Below, in pieces: positions 26,607 through 35,592 of a stretch of 64,000 bases of DNA. This DNA is from Coxiella sp. RIFCSPHIGHO2_12_FULL_42_15 (GTDB taxonomy: Bacteria; Pseudomonadota; Gammaproteobacteria; Coxiellales; Coxiellaceae), in the NCBI GenBank assembly GCA_001797285.1, contig MGOZ01000041.1:67296-131295 (forward strand), given 5' to 3'. Under the pieces are notes generated by a model. The model made no database searches. It was given only the letters and a program-made list of their open reading frames with translations, and was not told where the DNA came from. Both the position numbers and the translations under genes were made by a program. Numbering within the stretch: position 1 is the stretch's first letter; each line of letters begins with the position of its first letter.

Positions 26607-27311
26607 TTAATTGCATATGAGTTCCCTTTCGCATTTCTTTTTTAGTGTGTTTTTTAGTAAATATGGATCTACCTCTGGATTTTTTTGTTGAAATAGATGA
26701 ATAACATCGTACAAATCTCGTGGTCGAAGACGTTGAATTAATGCACGTAATTTTTCGGCGAAAATTTCTTCATAGGAGTAAGCAAGGATTTTTTTTCCAT
26801 CTTTGAGTTTATCGGAATATGGGTGTGAAATTTTTTTGATAATAGGTTCTAGGATTACTGGTTCATCTAGCGTGATGTCAATTTTAAGTCGTGGCAACCT
26901 AGTAACGTTGAGATTGCGTTGGATGGGTCCGTGATAGGATAACTTTCCTTGAACTGAATTTGAATTTCTTTTATTTTTAAAAATTTCAAATTCAATGCCT
27001 TTTTCAGGTAACTCAATGCCGGAATTTTCATGCACCCATTCAGCTATTTCAGTAAATATTTTTTTGTAAAAAGGTTCCGTCAGTTCATGCTGTTCGCCTT
27101 GATAGGTAAAGTCGAGATCTTCTGAAAATCGATAGGTTTCAAAGTAACATTTTTTCAGGCAAGTGCCGCCCTTAAATACCCAAGAATTTTTGGTCGATTG
27201 ATGGTAGTGTATTCCTGCCAATATCCAGCCAAGAACGTAATCTTTTTCGACGATATCAATACCTAGTTTTTTCTCAGATGCTATGGCTTGAATCTCTTCT
27301 TTTAGTATCAT
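26607..27311 (-). CDS. abiEii: AbiEii-family nucleotidyltransferase toxin (type IV TA)
   Basis: A protein of 234 residues. Family motifs are clear: WVFKGGTCLKKCY and FSEDLDFTY (GG-T and DxD of the nucleotidyltransferase fold), EEIFAEKLRAL with the conserved Lys, and RPRDLYDVIHL. Toxins of this group transfer nucleotides to tRNA or another target and arrest growth, which aborts phage infection. The start overlaps the antitoxin stop by four bases (ATGA). The protein is somewhat shorter than the common 270-300 residues, and its C-terminus ends 39 bases from the tRNA, so a small C-terminal loss at island formation is possible. The catalytic motifs are intact. Confidence 0.9.
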   Translation of the reverse strand: MILKEEIQAIASEKKLGIDIVEKDYVLGWILAGIHYHQSTKNSWVFKGGTCLKKCYFETYRFSEDLDFTYQGEQHELTEPFYKKIFTEIAEWVHENSGIELPEKGIEFEIFKNKRNSNSVQGKLSYHGPIQRNLNVTRLPRLKIDITLDEPVILEPIIKKISHPYSDKLKDGKKILAYSYEEIFAEKLRALIQRLRPRDLYDVIHLFQQKNPEVDPYLLKNTLKKKCERELICN

Positions 27312-28117
27312 TCTTGATCCTTGATGTTAAATGATTTAGGTACCCAAAGATTCCATTTTGTTTCTAGGCGATCGCCTTCTATGGATGGGTCAAGCTGAGA
27401 ATAGCCTGATTTTAAACGTTGCTTGCATGTATCGCTCAGTGCTGGGGCATTTAATAAATCTGCAAGAAATCCTAGTCGCTTATAGATTGTGCTGTTATTC
27501 ATTTTTTCCGCGTATTCAAATAATCGATCTGAATTAAACTTTTCAGAGTTAACATAAGCAAATAAAACGTCAGCTACCATCCGAATGCCTCCCAAAACGC
27601 TGGGGTCGTTTAGTCCATCGATCATAGTTTTGGTGGGGTCGGCAACCGCTATTTTTTCTTTTCCAATCCATAGAGATTTTGTGCCAAAAAGTCTTTTGGG
27701 GAGAGTGGTTTTTACCTTGAAGGTAACGCCATGTAACTCCTGTTCTCGTTGATGCACTTTTTTGGTAGTTATAACGCAAATAGCGTTGAAGAGTTGTTCG
27801 GTAAAGCCCCAGTAATGAGCTGCAGTCCATCCGCCAATGTAGCATGGAGAAAAAAGCTTATGGGCAATAAGCCATGGCTCTTCTGGAATAACCTCAATGG
27901 AGCTAGACTGTAGGGGAATAGGAATATAAAGCCCGCGGCGGACACGGTGGAGCCAGCCATGCTTTACCCAACGCGAAAGGAGGAGTGCAGCTCGTTGGTT
28001 GCTGATTCCTAAAATCATCGAAACTTCGGTCACGGTGAAGCCTTCTTTTGAGGCTTGCAACAGTGTTCCTAGGAGTTTTCGATTTGCTTTTTTTATTCCA
28101 CCGAGTTCCCTTTTCAT
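27308..28117 (-). CDS. abiEi: AbiEi-family antitoxin / autoregulator (type IV TA)
   Basis: A protein of 269 residues. An N-terminal winged helix (GFTVTEVSMILGISNQRAALLLSRW, then HRVRRGLYIPI) is followed by the AbiEi C-terminal domain with WLIAHKLFSPCYIGGWTAAHYWG and VADPTKTMIDGL. In known systems it both neutralises AbiEii without stable binding and represses its own operon through inverted repeats. A 16-bp inverted repeat sits directly upstream. It is first in the two-gene operon, as usual. Confidence 0.92.
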   Translation of the reverse strand: MKRELGGIKKANRKLLGTLLQASKEGFTVTEVSMILGISNQRAALLLSRWVKHGWLHRVRRGLYIPIPLQSSSIEVIPEEPWLIAHKLFSPCYIGGWTAAHYWGFTEQLFNAICVITTKKVHQREQELHGVTFKVKTTLPKRLFGTKSLWIGKEKIAVADPTKTMIDGLNDPSVLGGIRMVADVLFAYVNSEKFNSDRLFEYAEKMNNSTIYKRLGFLADLLNAPALSDTCKQRLKSGYSQLDPSIEGDRLETKWNLWVPKSFNIKDQE

Positions 28118-28176
28118 ACTATATATTTTATTCCAATTATATCCATTAAGTCAAGTTACTGAATAAAATATATAGT
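28118..28176 (-). promoter_or_regulatory. abiE promoter and 16-bp inverted-repeat operator
   Basis: ACTATATATTTTATTC (28118-28133) and its exact inverse (28161-28176) are 27 bases apart. On the minus strand TTGACT (28149-28154), an 18-base spacer and TAAAAT (28125-28130) form a promoter whose -10 lies in the proximal arm. Only seven bases separate the -10 from the ATG, predicting a nearly leaderless mRNA. A TATAAT nine bases upstream is an alternative -10. Confidence 0.7.
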
Positions 28177-28319
28177 TTAATTTTTCGAAGAAAAACACTA
28201 AAATGCGTCGGGATTCCGCGTAGATGGGTCTAGCAAAGTTAGCCTTTGCTGGACAAATTGGGTGAGCGTCCATCATTAAAAGTTATTATAAAACAATAGG
28301 TTAATATTTATTGGTCTAT

Positions 28320-28364
28320 CTTCGAACCAGTGGGTCGGGAGTTCGAATCTCTCCGGGCGCGCCA
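28320..28364 (+). repeat. Attachment site attR (tRNA-Arg 3' fragment)
   Basis: An exact 45-bp copy of 26523-26567. It lacks the 5' half of the tRNA, so it is a displaced fragment and not a second gene. It ends 11 bases before the stop codon of the convergent cyclin-like gene. Confidence 0.85.
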
Positions 28365-28375
28365 ACCAAAACCTG

Positions 28376-29593
28376 CTACAATGAAACCCGATCGAAATTC
28401 AAAAGCGAATCGGCAAGATGATTGTCATGATCGTCGGCAGGCGGCTCTGGATTGTTAAACAAACGCCCTTTATAAAAACCACTTGAAGCCATTTTGTTAG
28501 GTGATAAAAGAGAATCCAATAATGCAACGACTTGATTAAAACAGCTCGTTTCCTCATGCCTTAAGTCACTTTCAACAGAAAGAAAATCAACGTACTCTTT
28601 ACGCAAACGCAGCAATTGTTCTTCCAATTGAAAACGAGCCACAAAAAAAGGAAAAGATAAACTGTCCGCCATGACTTCTTTCATCAGACTGAGATAAAAA
28701 TAATTTGAAAAAACGGAACACGCTTTCAAAAGATGTTTATGGCATTTTTGATCAAACTTATACTGAGTGACTAAATGCTCGAGATCAACAAGAAAATCAA
28801 AATAACCGAAATAAAATTCAGGTAAAATTAAACTTAAGTCTTTACTTTCTTGAAAAGAAGAATGACGACTCCTCGCACTCAACTCCGTTTGAATTTCATA
28901 AAAAAAACCACACGAAGCTGGATGAAAAATAATTTTTTTTAAAAAATTCTTTACCCACAATTGAGAATAACAAGCGAGTAAATAATAACATACACTCTTT
29001 ATCTGCGCATAATGAGGAAGCTGCATCATCCATCTTAATTCGTGCTCGGACAGTAAATTTTCTTCATTTGGTAACGTTATTTGTAATACTGCCAAACAAA
29101 AAATAACTGGTTCGGAGTCACCAATAGATTGTCGTAGCGCCTCATCGATAGGGTATGGAATATGCTTAAAAAGCAGTTTTTCAGAATCAAAAATGGGTAT
29201 CTCAAAATCGATCGACCGCAAAAATTCTACCTCACATTCAGGGAAATAATTCGGCGGCAAGCAAGGTATATCAGGATGAAAAATAATCCATTTCTCATAA
29301 ATAAACCTACCAATATTCGAAAAAACATCAGCGTAAATATTTTTTATCGCCACACAAAAAGCGCCATAAAAAATTCGCGTATCGACTCTACCTCCTTGAT
29401 TCACCATTTTTTGTAACATCTCATCAATATGTAAAATCAGCAAAGGATAGCTCGTGTCCCCAGAACAAAACGGAATTTTATTTTTTTTAAAAAAATGCCA
29501 TTCTAATCCTCTAGAAAAAAAATCAAAAAATTGAATTCTGGCAGGATAAATTGAGAAATGATACTTTTTTTGCAGATATAAGAGTAAGCTCAT
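28376..29593 (-). CDS. Cyclin-like protein (eukaryote-like), unknown role
   Basis: A protein of 405 residues from the ATG at 29593, which has AGGAAAGG five bases upstream; a TTG 15 codons earlier is less likely. Residues about 50-135 resemble a Pho80/PCL-type cyclin box: LILHIDEMLQKM, then FYGAFCVAIKNIYADVFSN, then ECEVEFLRSIDFEIPI. These correspond in order and spacing to the cyclin helices that carry the conserved A-K, D-x-x-x-N and E-x-x-FL-x-x-D-F positions. The rest is helical and unrecognised, with an acidic tail. A host-directed (effector) role would fit, but secretion is not shown. The assignment is by eye only. Confidence 0.5.
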   Translation of the reverse strand: MSLLLYLQKKYHFSIYPARIQFFDFFSRGLEWHFFKKNKIPFCSGDTSYPLLILHIDEMLQKMVNQGGRVDTRIFYGAFCVAIKNIYADVFSNIGRFIYEKWIIFHPDIPCLPPNYFPECEVEFLRSIDFEIPIFDSEKLLFKHIPYPIDEALRQSIGDSEPVIFCLAVLQITLPNEENLLSEHELRWMMQLPHYAQIKSVCYYLLACYSQLWVKNFLKKIIFHPASCGFFYEIQTELSARSRHSSFQESKDLSLILPEFYFGYFDFLVDLEHLVTQYKFDQKCHKHLLKACSVFSNYFYLSLMKEVMADSLSFPFFVARFQLEEQLLRLRKEYVDFLSVESDLRHEETSCFNQVVALLDSLLSPNKMASSGFYKGRLFNNPEPPADDHDNHLADSLLNFDRVSL

Positions 29594-29743
29594 AAAAACC
29601 TTTCCTAAATCTAAACCACCCCCTAAAAGTAACTCCAATCCAGAAAAAAAGAAAGATCACTCATGAATTAATAAAATACTAAGCTATAGACGAGCAAAGA
29701 CACCACTCAACACAAAATGTTATTCACCTTTTTCAGGTGTGAT

Positions 29744-29776
29744 TTGACAATTTTGCTAAACTAATATGCTAAACTA
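29744..29776 (+). promoter_or_regulatory. Putative promoter/direct-repeat site before the two-component genes
   Basis: A consensus TTGACA (29744-29749) is followed by two direct copies of TGCTAAACTA (29754-29763 and 29767-29776) with a 13-base period. This is the arrangement of OmpR-family response-regulator sites. TATGCT between the copies is a possible -10, though its spacing is short (15). Autoregulation is a reasonable inference. Confidence 0.4.
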
Positions 29777-29872
29777 GCATTGTAGAAAAATTGAAGCGCA
29801 TGTACAATTATGCAGCTTATAAAGGTTTGATCATTAATGGAGTATTATAAAAAGCGAGCACTATAAAAAAAC

Positions 29873-30544
29873 ATGCGTATCCTAATTGTTGAAGATGAAA
29901 TTAAAACAGCCGATTATTTGTTAAAAGGTCTCTCTGAAAATAATTTTAGCGTGGATCTGGCCCATGATGGTGAAGAAGGCCTGTTTCGTGCTATCCATTA
30001 TCCTTATGATTTGATGATACTTGATGTGATGCTGCCAAAAGCGGATGGCTGGACGATCATCAAGAAAGTACGCCAGATACATCCAGATATGCGCGTATTA
30101 TTCTTAACAGCCCGCGACGATATTGAAGATCGCGTGAAAGGACTAGGACTCGGCGCCGATGATTACTTAATCAAGCCGTTTGCGTTTTCTGAGCTTTTAG
30201 CGCGGGTGCGCACTTTGTTTCGGCGCGGAACTGTCCAACTATTAGATAATCTTCGGGTCGCCGATTTGGAAATCGATCCGATTAAACACAAAGCCCTACG
30301 CAATGGTTTGCGCCTGGATTTAACAGCAAAAGAATTTGCGCTGCTGACTTTTTTGGCACAGCGTAGCGGAGAAGTCCTGTCACGCACCTTAATTGCAGAG
30401 CAAGTATGGGACATCAACTTTCAGTGTGATACCAATGTTGTCGATGTCGCCATACGTCGACTGCGACAAAAAATCGATGACGCCTTTTCAAAAAAATTAA
30501 TCCATACCGTACGCGGTATCGGATATGTTCTGGAAGAGCGCTAA
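29873..30544 (+). CDS. OmpR/CusR-family response regulator
   Basis: A protein of 223 residues. The receiver domain has LIVEDE at the N-terminus, the phospho-acceptor in LMILDVMLP (about residue 51), FLTARDD and the Lys in [11 protein letters not shown] winged-helix DNA-binding domain follows ([38 protein letters not shown]). The form resembles heavy-metal regulators (CusR/CopR/CzcR). It lies just upstream of its presumed partner kinase, which is interrupted by a stop codon, so it may now be an orphan or respond to another kinase. Confidence 0.92.
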   Translation: MRILIVEDEIKTADYLLKGLSENNFSVDLAHDGEEGLFRAIHYPYDLMILDVMLPKADGWTIIKKVRQIHPDMRVLFLTARDDIEDRVKGLGLGADDYLIKPFAFSELLARVRTLFRRGTVQLLDNLRVADLEIDPIKHKALRNGLRLDLTAKEFALLTFLAQRSGEVLSRTLIAEQVWDINFQCDTNVVDVAIRRLRQKIDDAFSKKLIHTVRGIGYVLEER

Positions 30545-30548
30545 ACCC

Positions 30549-31967
30549 ATGCGATGGCATTTAAACATTAAATCCATTACCGCCCAATTAGCGTTATTTT
30601 ATAGCATTGCCAGCTGTATTCTTTTGATGATTGTTGCTTTCTCTTTATATTTAGCCGTCATCGAAGTTTTACATACGACTGACGCGCAATTTCTTTCAGA
30701 CGAAATCGATGCATTACAGTATATCCTGAAAAACAAACCCAATGATTTTAAAGCCCTCAAGCAAGAAGTAAAGGAAATACCCACTACTTCTCAAAAACCC
30801 GCTTATCGTTATTACACCCGCATTTTAGATGATCATAAAATTGTTGTCGTGGAAACCGAAGGTATGAGTAGCCTTTTTCAAGGGAGCATTTTTTTAAATC
30901 GGTCACAACCACCGATTGATAAAGAAGAGCAATAGTGGCGTTCCCGCGAAGGAAAACATTATTTATTGATGCAATCTGCCTTTGTTTCTAGCCCATCTCA
31001 TCCGAGCTGGATGATTCAAGTCGCTTTAGATGCTTCCTATCAGAAGAAAACGGTCAATGCTTATCGAAAAATTCTTATTGGTACTTTGTCCTTGGGAACA
31101 CTCCTCGCCATCGTCCTAGGCATACTGATTGCACGTCGCGCCATGAGTCATTTACGCGAATTAACCCAAACAACCCAAAAAATTACCGTCGATTCACTCC
31201 ATCAACGCCTAGAACCAAAAAATTGGCCAGTAGAATTGCAGACGTTGGCTATCGCCTTTAATCATATGTTAGAACGTATTGAAGATTCCTTTTCCCGCAT
31301 GACGCAATTTTCTGGGGATCTTGCCCATGAGTTACGTACGCCAATCAATAATTTAATTGGTGAAACGGAAGTTTTACTGACCGGTAAATCCTCCCTGCAG
31401 GAATATCGCCATGGCATGGAATCGAATCTCGAAGAGCTGCAGCGAATTACACATTTAATTGAAAATCTTCTGTTTTTATCGCGCGCGGAAAATCCTCAGT
31501 TAGACCTTAAAAGAGAGTTACTGCACATTGAGCAAGAAGTCGCTGTCGTGATTGAGTATTACCGTTCAGCCGCCGATGAAAAAAATATTGCGCTGACTTA
31601 TGATGGCCATGCAACGCTCTATGCTAATCAAATTATGTTTCGCCGCATGATCAGTAATCTGCTGACCAATGCCTTGAAATACACGCCCGCTCACGGAAAA
31701 ATCCATTGCCGAATTCAAAGCGATCCTGAGGTACAAATCGTTATAAGAGACAATGGCATTGGTATTGATCAAGAGCATTTACCAAAAATATTTCAACGCT
31801 TTTATCGCAGCGATAGCGCACGATCCCAAGATTCTGGTGGGATCGGTCTTGGATTGGCAATCGTAAAGTCCATTGTTGAGCTGCATCACGGCAAAATCTC
31901 CATCCTTAGCAAACCTAAAGAATGGACTGAAATTCAAATTCGCTTTTTGAAAATGACAGAATTGTAA
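30549..31967 (+). pseudogene. CusS-type sensor histidine kinase interrupted by an amber codon
   Basis: The gene reads from ATG at 30549 through an N-terminal membrane helix and periplasmic region, then meets TAG at 30933-30935 (after IDKEEQ). The same frame resumes at once (WRSREGKHYLL) and stays open to 31967. The second part has helix 2, HAMP, HisKA (SGDLAHELRTPINN), HATPase (LLTNALKYTPAHG, DNGIGID, GGIGLGLAIVKSI). All catalytic motifs are intact, so a single point mutation, a sequencing error or read-through separates it from a full heavy-metal-type kinase. An internal ATG (30966) could still yield a shortened kinase. Confidence 0.85.
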
Positions 31968-32042
31968 TACTCTAGTCATCTTCTTGTTTTGACACTCTCC
32001 GTATCATTGAGGCTGTAAAATCAACGATTGGAGAGATATTCC

Positions 32043-32273
32043 ATGCGCCAACTATCGATGAATGAATTGTTTTTAATTCTTGATCTTAACGGGCTGAATC
32101 AACTGCAAGTGTTCGACCATAACCTCACACTTCTGTCGCAACAACCCGTTTTATACCCAACCACCCATACCCATGCAAAAACTGAGGCGTTGAGTACAGT
32201 CATTGAGACCATGAGCAATCCAATGTATTTATTTTGGTCTCTTATTAGCCTTGGGGGTCTAAGTACCTTTTAA
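32043..32273 (+). CDS. Small protein of unknown function
   Basis: A protein of 76 residues. GGAGAG lies seven bases before the ATG, and TTGACA upstream (near 32010) offers a promoter with a less certain -10 (TGTAAA). The sequence is hydrophobic at both ends (ELFLILDLNGLNQLQVF; MYLFWSLISLGGLSTF) without a clear signal peptide. No family was recognised. It converges with coaBC. The good ribosome site is the main support for its reality. Confidence 0.45.
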   Translation: MRQLSMNELFLILDLNGLNQLQVFDHNLTLLSQQPVLYPTTHTHAKTEALSTVIETMSNPMYLFWSLISLGGLSTF

Positions 32274-32296
32274 AAAGCGTCAAACAAATCGTCGAC

Positions 32297-33502
32297 TTAA
32301 CCCATGTCAACGATCGTTCTTCCAGAAATCATCCGTAAAACATCAACCGCTATTTGTCGCTTTGAGCCTTTTGCTGAGAGCACAAGGCTCCCATCACGCG
32401 CCAACATGATAACCTCGCTCTCGTCTTGACCAAAAATTGGATTTTCTACGATATTATTAGCAATAATGTAATCGAGATTTTTTTTCTGTAATTTCAGAAA
32501 CGCATTTTTCTGCAATTGCTCAGACTCGGCAGCGAAACCAACAACACACCTAGGCCGATAATCCGCATGAGCCACTTCAAATAAAATATCCGGATTTTGA
32601 ATCAGCTCGATCTGCATAGACTGACCTGATTTTTTCATTTTATTTTTTTGGTATTTTTTCGCACGAAAATCAGCAACCGCCGCTGCCGCAATAAAAATAT
32701 CAACCGCATCTAAATTTGAAAACACGGCTTGTTGCATTTCAAGCGCGGTTTTAACGCTAATAAAATGCACGTTGCTAACAGGAGTTAACTCCGTTGGACC
32801 TGAAATCAATGTGACGGTTGCACCTAAATTTTTAGCGGCCTCTGCTAAAGCGTAACCCATTTTTCCGGAGCTATAATTACTAAGATAACGCACAGGATCT
32901 AATGGTTCTTGTGTTGGTCCTGCTGTAATCAACACTTTTTTACGAGATAATTCTAGCGGTAAAAAAAAATGATGTAGCTGCTCTATAATTTCAACCGGCT
33001 CTAACATTCGACCCAAACCCACATCACCACAGGCCTGCTCACCCACTCCCGGTCCCCACACCATAACACCATTTTCTTTGAGTGTTTGAATATTGCGTTG
33101 CGTTAACTGATTTTGCCACATGAATCTATTCATGGCGGGTACAATAACCAAAGGTGATTGAGAAGCTAAACACAGCGTCGTCAATAGATCATCCGCCATA
33201 CCCTGTGCTAATCGAGCGATACAATGCGCGCTTGCCGGTGCAATCAAAATCATATCGGCCCATCGCGCTAATTCAATGTGATTCATTGCATTTTCAGCCT
33301 CTAATCCAAATAACGAATCACGCACAGCTCGACCTGATAACGCCTGCAAGGTTAATGGAGTCATAAATTGTTGAGCTGCTGTTGTCATGACGACCTGCAC
33401 CAACGCACCATTCTGACGCAGCAATCGCACCAGTTCCGCCGCTTTATAACAGGCAATACCTCCCGAAAGGCCAACGATGATTTTTCTTTGATTAACACTC
33501 AT
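32297..33502 (-). CDS. coaBC: Bifunctional phosphopantothenoylcysteine decarboxylase / phosphopantothenate-cysteine ligase
   Basis: A protein of 401 residues, the usual length. The N-terminal CoaC flavoprotein domain has GLSGGIACYKAAEL, the catalytic His in MNHIELARWAD and PAMNRFMW. The CoaB ligase domain begins ITAGPTQEPLDPVRYLSNYSSG and contains FIAAAAVADFR and VGFAAES. The two steps add cysteine to 4'-phosphopantothenate and decarboxylate it in coenzyme A synthesis. Its ATG overlaps the asd stop by four bases. Confidence 0.97.
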   Translation of the reverse strand: MSVNQRKIIVGLSGGIACYKAAELVRLLRQNGALVQVVMTTAAQQFMTPLTLQALSGRAVRDSLFGLEAENAMNHIELARWADMILIAPASAHCIARLAQGMADDLLTTLCLASQSPLVIVPAMNRFMWQNQLTQRNIQTLKENGVMVWGPGVGEQACGDVGLGRMLEPVEIIEQLHHFFLPLELSRKKVLITAGPTQEPLDPVRYLSNYSSGKMGYALAEAAKNLGATVTLISGPTELTPVSNVHFISVKTALEMQQAVFSNLDAVDIFIAAAAVADFRAKKYQKNKMKKSGQSMQIELIQNPDILFEVAHADYRPRCVVGFAAESEQLQKNAFLKLQKKNLDYIIANNIVENPIFGQDESEVIMLARDGSLVLSAKGSKRQIAVDVLRMISGRTIVDMG

Positions 33503-34521
33503 GATAAATAAAAGTCATGTTCAATTAATTTTTCTGCAATTTGCACCGCATTCAGTGCGCCTCCTTTACGCACATTATCGGCCACAACCCATAAATTTAA
33601 TCCATTCGGATGAGAAAGATCCTGCCGAATACGACCGACAAAAACAGCATCCGCATTTGCGGCGTGTGTAATTGCCGTTGGATACGTTTCATCATCAATG
33701 AACGTGACCCCCGGTGCATTTTGTAATAATGATCTTGCCATCTCAACGGTAATCGATTGACGCGTTTCAATATGGATTGCTTCAGAATGACCAAAAAATA
33801 CGGGGACACGCACCGCCGTTGGATTAACGAGAACATCATCATCACCCAAGATTTTTTTAGTTTCCCATATCATTTTCATTTCTTCTTTGGTATAGCCATT
33901 TTCCATCATCACGTCAATTTGCGGAATAACATTAAAAGCAATTTGCGTGGGAAATACTTCATTTTCAACCTGTTGACCATTCAATAAATGCGACGTTTGA
34001 CTTGCCAATTCATGAATCGCTTTGCGTCCTGCACCGGAAACAGATTGATAGGTGGCAACATTAATACGCGCAATACCCACAGCATCATAAATAGGTTTTA
34101 ATGCCACCACCATTTGAATGGTGGAACAATTCGGATTAGCAATAATATTGCGCTCACGATAATCGGCGAGCGCTTCTAAATTGACTTCAGGAACAACAAG
34201 CGGCACATCCACGTCATAACGAAAATGCGAAGTATTATCGATGACAATCGCACCCGCCGCTGCGGCTTTCGGTACAAATTGCGCTGACACTGAACCACCT
34301 GCAGAAAAAAAGGCAAATTGCACAGTCGAAAAATCAAAGGTCGCTAGCTCTTTAACGCTTAAGTTATTTTCCCCAAATGGAACTCGTTTTCCAACGGAAC
34401 GTTCACTCGCTAAAGCGTGCACTTGATTCACAGGAAATTTTCGTTCATGTAAAATTTCTAAAATCAACTCTCCAACAACGCCCGTAACACCAACGACAGC
34501 CACATTAAAACTGGTAGACAT
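33499..34521 (-). CDS. asd: Aspartate-semialdehyde dehydrogenase
   Basis: A protein of 340 residues. GVTGVVGELILEIL is the NADP-binding motif and ANPNCSTIQM carries the catalytic cysteine. It reduces aspartyl phosphate to the semialdehyde that feeds Lys, Met, Thr and diaminopimelate. Of two close ATGs, the one at 34521 is preferred because AAGGAG lies seven bases before it but only one base before the other. It sits 12 bases behind aroC and is coupled to coaBC. Confidence 0.96.
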   Translation of the reverse strand: MSTSFNVAVVGVTGVVGELILEILHERKFPVNQVHALASERSVGKRVPFGENNLSVKELATFDFSTVQFAFFSAGGSVSAQFVPKAAAAGAIVIDNTSHFRYDVDVPLVVPEVNLEALADYRERNIIANPNCSTIQMVVALKPIYDAVGIARINVATYQSVSGAGRKAIHELASQTSHLLNGQQVENEVFPTQIAFNVIPQIDVMMENGYTKEEMKMIWETKKILGDDDVLVNPTAVRVPVFFGHSEAIHIETRQSITVEMARSLLQNAPGVTFIDDETYPTAITHAANADAVFVGRIRQDLSHPNGLNLWVVADNVRKGGALNAVQIAEKLIEHDFYLS

Positions 34522-34533
34522 AGCCATTCTCCT

Positions 34534-35592
34534 TCATAAATTTTGTGCCTTATGCCGTAGATAATGATCCATCAATACCAACGCCAGCATTGCTTCAACA
34601 ATGGGAACTGCGCGAATGCCAATGCAAGGATCATGACGACCTTTGGTAACAACCTCGGTAGGTTGATTGGACGTTGTCACTGTTTTTCCTGGTGTTATAA
34701 TGCTGGACGTCGGTTTAAACGCTACATTAACCACAATATCTTGACCTGACGAAATACCACCCAATATTCCACCCGCATGATTTGTTAAAAATCCCTTCGG
34801 TGACATTTCGTCGCGATGCAAAGAACCTCGTTGTTTTACCACCCGAAACCCATCACCAATTTCAACCCCCTTCACCGCATTAATACCCATCATCGCAGCC
34901 GCAATATCCGCATCAAGACGCGAAAAAATAGGCTCACCTAAACCAACAGGAACCGCTGCGGCGATCACACGAACACACGCACCGATGGAATCACCTTCGC
35001 GGCGAATCTGCGTAATGTATTCTTCCAATTGTGAAATTTTATCGGGATCCGGAAAAGCAAATGGATTTTCATCCACCACCCCTAAATCAATTTTTTCTGC
35101 TTGAATTTCACCAATAGCGTGACAATAACCATGAATTTTTATTCCCAACTTTTCCGCCAAATATTTTTTAGCAATGACACCAGCCGCAACTCGCATGACG
35201 GTTTCGCGCGCAGAAGCACGACCACCACCCCGATAATCGCGAACGCCATATTTTTTAAAATAGGTATAATCAGCATGTCCCGGGCGAAATAAATCTTTAA
35301 TCGCATCATAATCACTGGAACGATGATCACTATTCATAATGAATAATCCAATCGGTGTTCCTGTGGTTTTTCCTTCAAAAACACCCGAAATAATTTGTAC
35401 GTCATCGGTTTCTTTACGCTGCGAAGTGAATCGCGATTGTCCGGTTTTTCTGCGCTGGATATCATGCACGAAATCATTCGTCGAGAGCGAAAGTCCCGGC
35501 GGGCAACCATCAATAATCGCCAAATAACCCACGTTATGACTTTCACCACACGTGGTTACCACAAAAAACTGACCAAAACTATTTCCTGCCAT
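34534..35592 (-). CDS. aroC: Chorismate synthase
   Basis: A protein of 352 residues. Conserved blocks include [34 protein letters not shown] and GGISSGQDI. It removes phosphate from EPSP to make chorismate using reduced FMN. The position after GESH, usually Gly, is Asn here, a small departure whose effect is unknown. Start and the prmB stop overlap as TGATG. Confidence 0.96.
   Translation of the reverse strand: MAGNSFGQFFVVTTCGESHNVGYLAIIDGCPPGLSLSTNDFVHDIQRRKTGQSRFTSQRKETDDVQIISGVFEGKTTGTPIGLFIMNSDHRSSDYDAIKDLFRPGHADYTYFKKYGVRDYRGGGRASARETVMRVAAGVIAKKYLAEKLGIKIHGYCHAIGEIQAEKIDLGVVDENPFAFPDPDKISQLEEYITQIRREGDSIGACVRVIAAAVPVGLGEPIFSRLDADIAAAMMGINAVKGVEIGDGFRVVKQRGSLHRDEMSPKGFLTNHAGGILGGISSGQDIVVNVAFKPTSSIITPGKTVTTSNQPTEVVTKGRHDPCIGIRAVPIVEAMLALVLMDHYLRHKAQNL

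Larger units (their letters stand above)
26568..28364. mobile_element. 1.8-kb AbiE mini-island in tRNA-Arg
   Basis: The segment lies between two 45-bp copies of the tRNA-Arg 3' end and contains only the abiEii and abiEi genes and about 250 bases of flanking DNA. There is no integrase, excisionase or transposase gene. Either it is moved by an integrase encoded elsewhere, or it is what remains after deletion of a larger island. The intact tRNA gene is retained on the left, as expected for site-specific integration. Confidence 0.75.

Noticed and set aside
28320-28364. Second tRNA-Arg gene
   Set aside because: Only the 3' 45 bases are present; the acceptor and D-arm 5' half is missing, so it is an attachment-site fragment.
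29725-29739. CACCT-TTTTC-AGGTG hairpin as a terminator
   Set aside because: The stem is only five base pairs and no T tract follows; it lies in a promoter region rather than after a gene end.
34534-35592. Non-functional aroC because GESHG reads GESHN
   Set aside because: All other chorismate synthase motifs and the length are normal, so one substitution is not enough to call it inactive.
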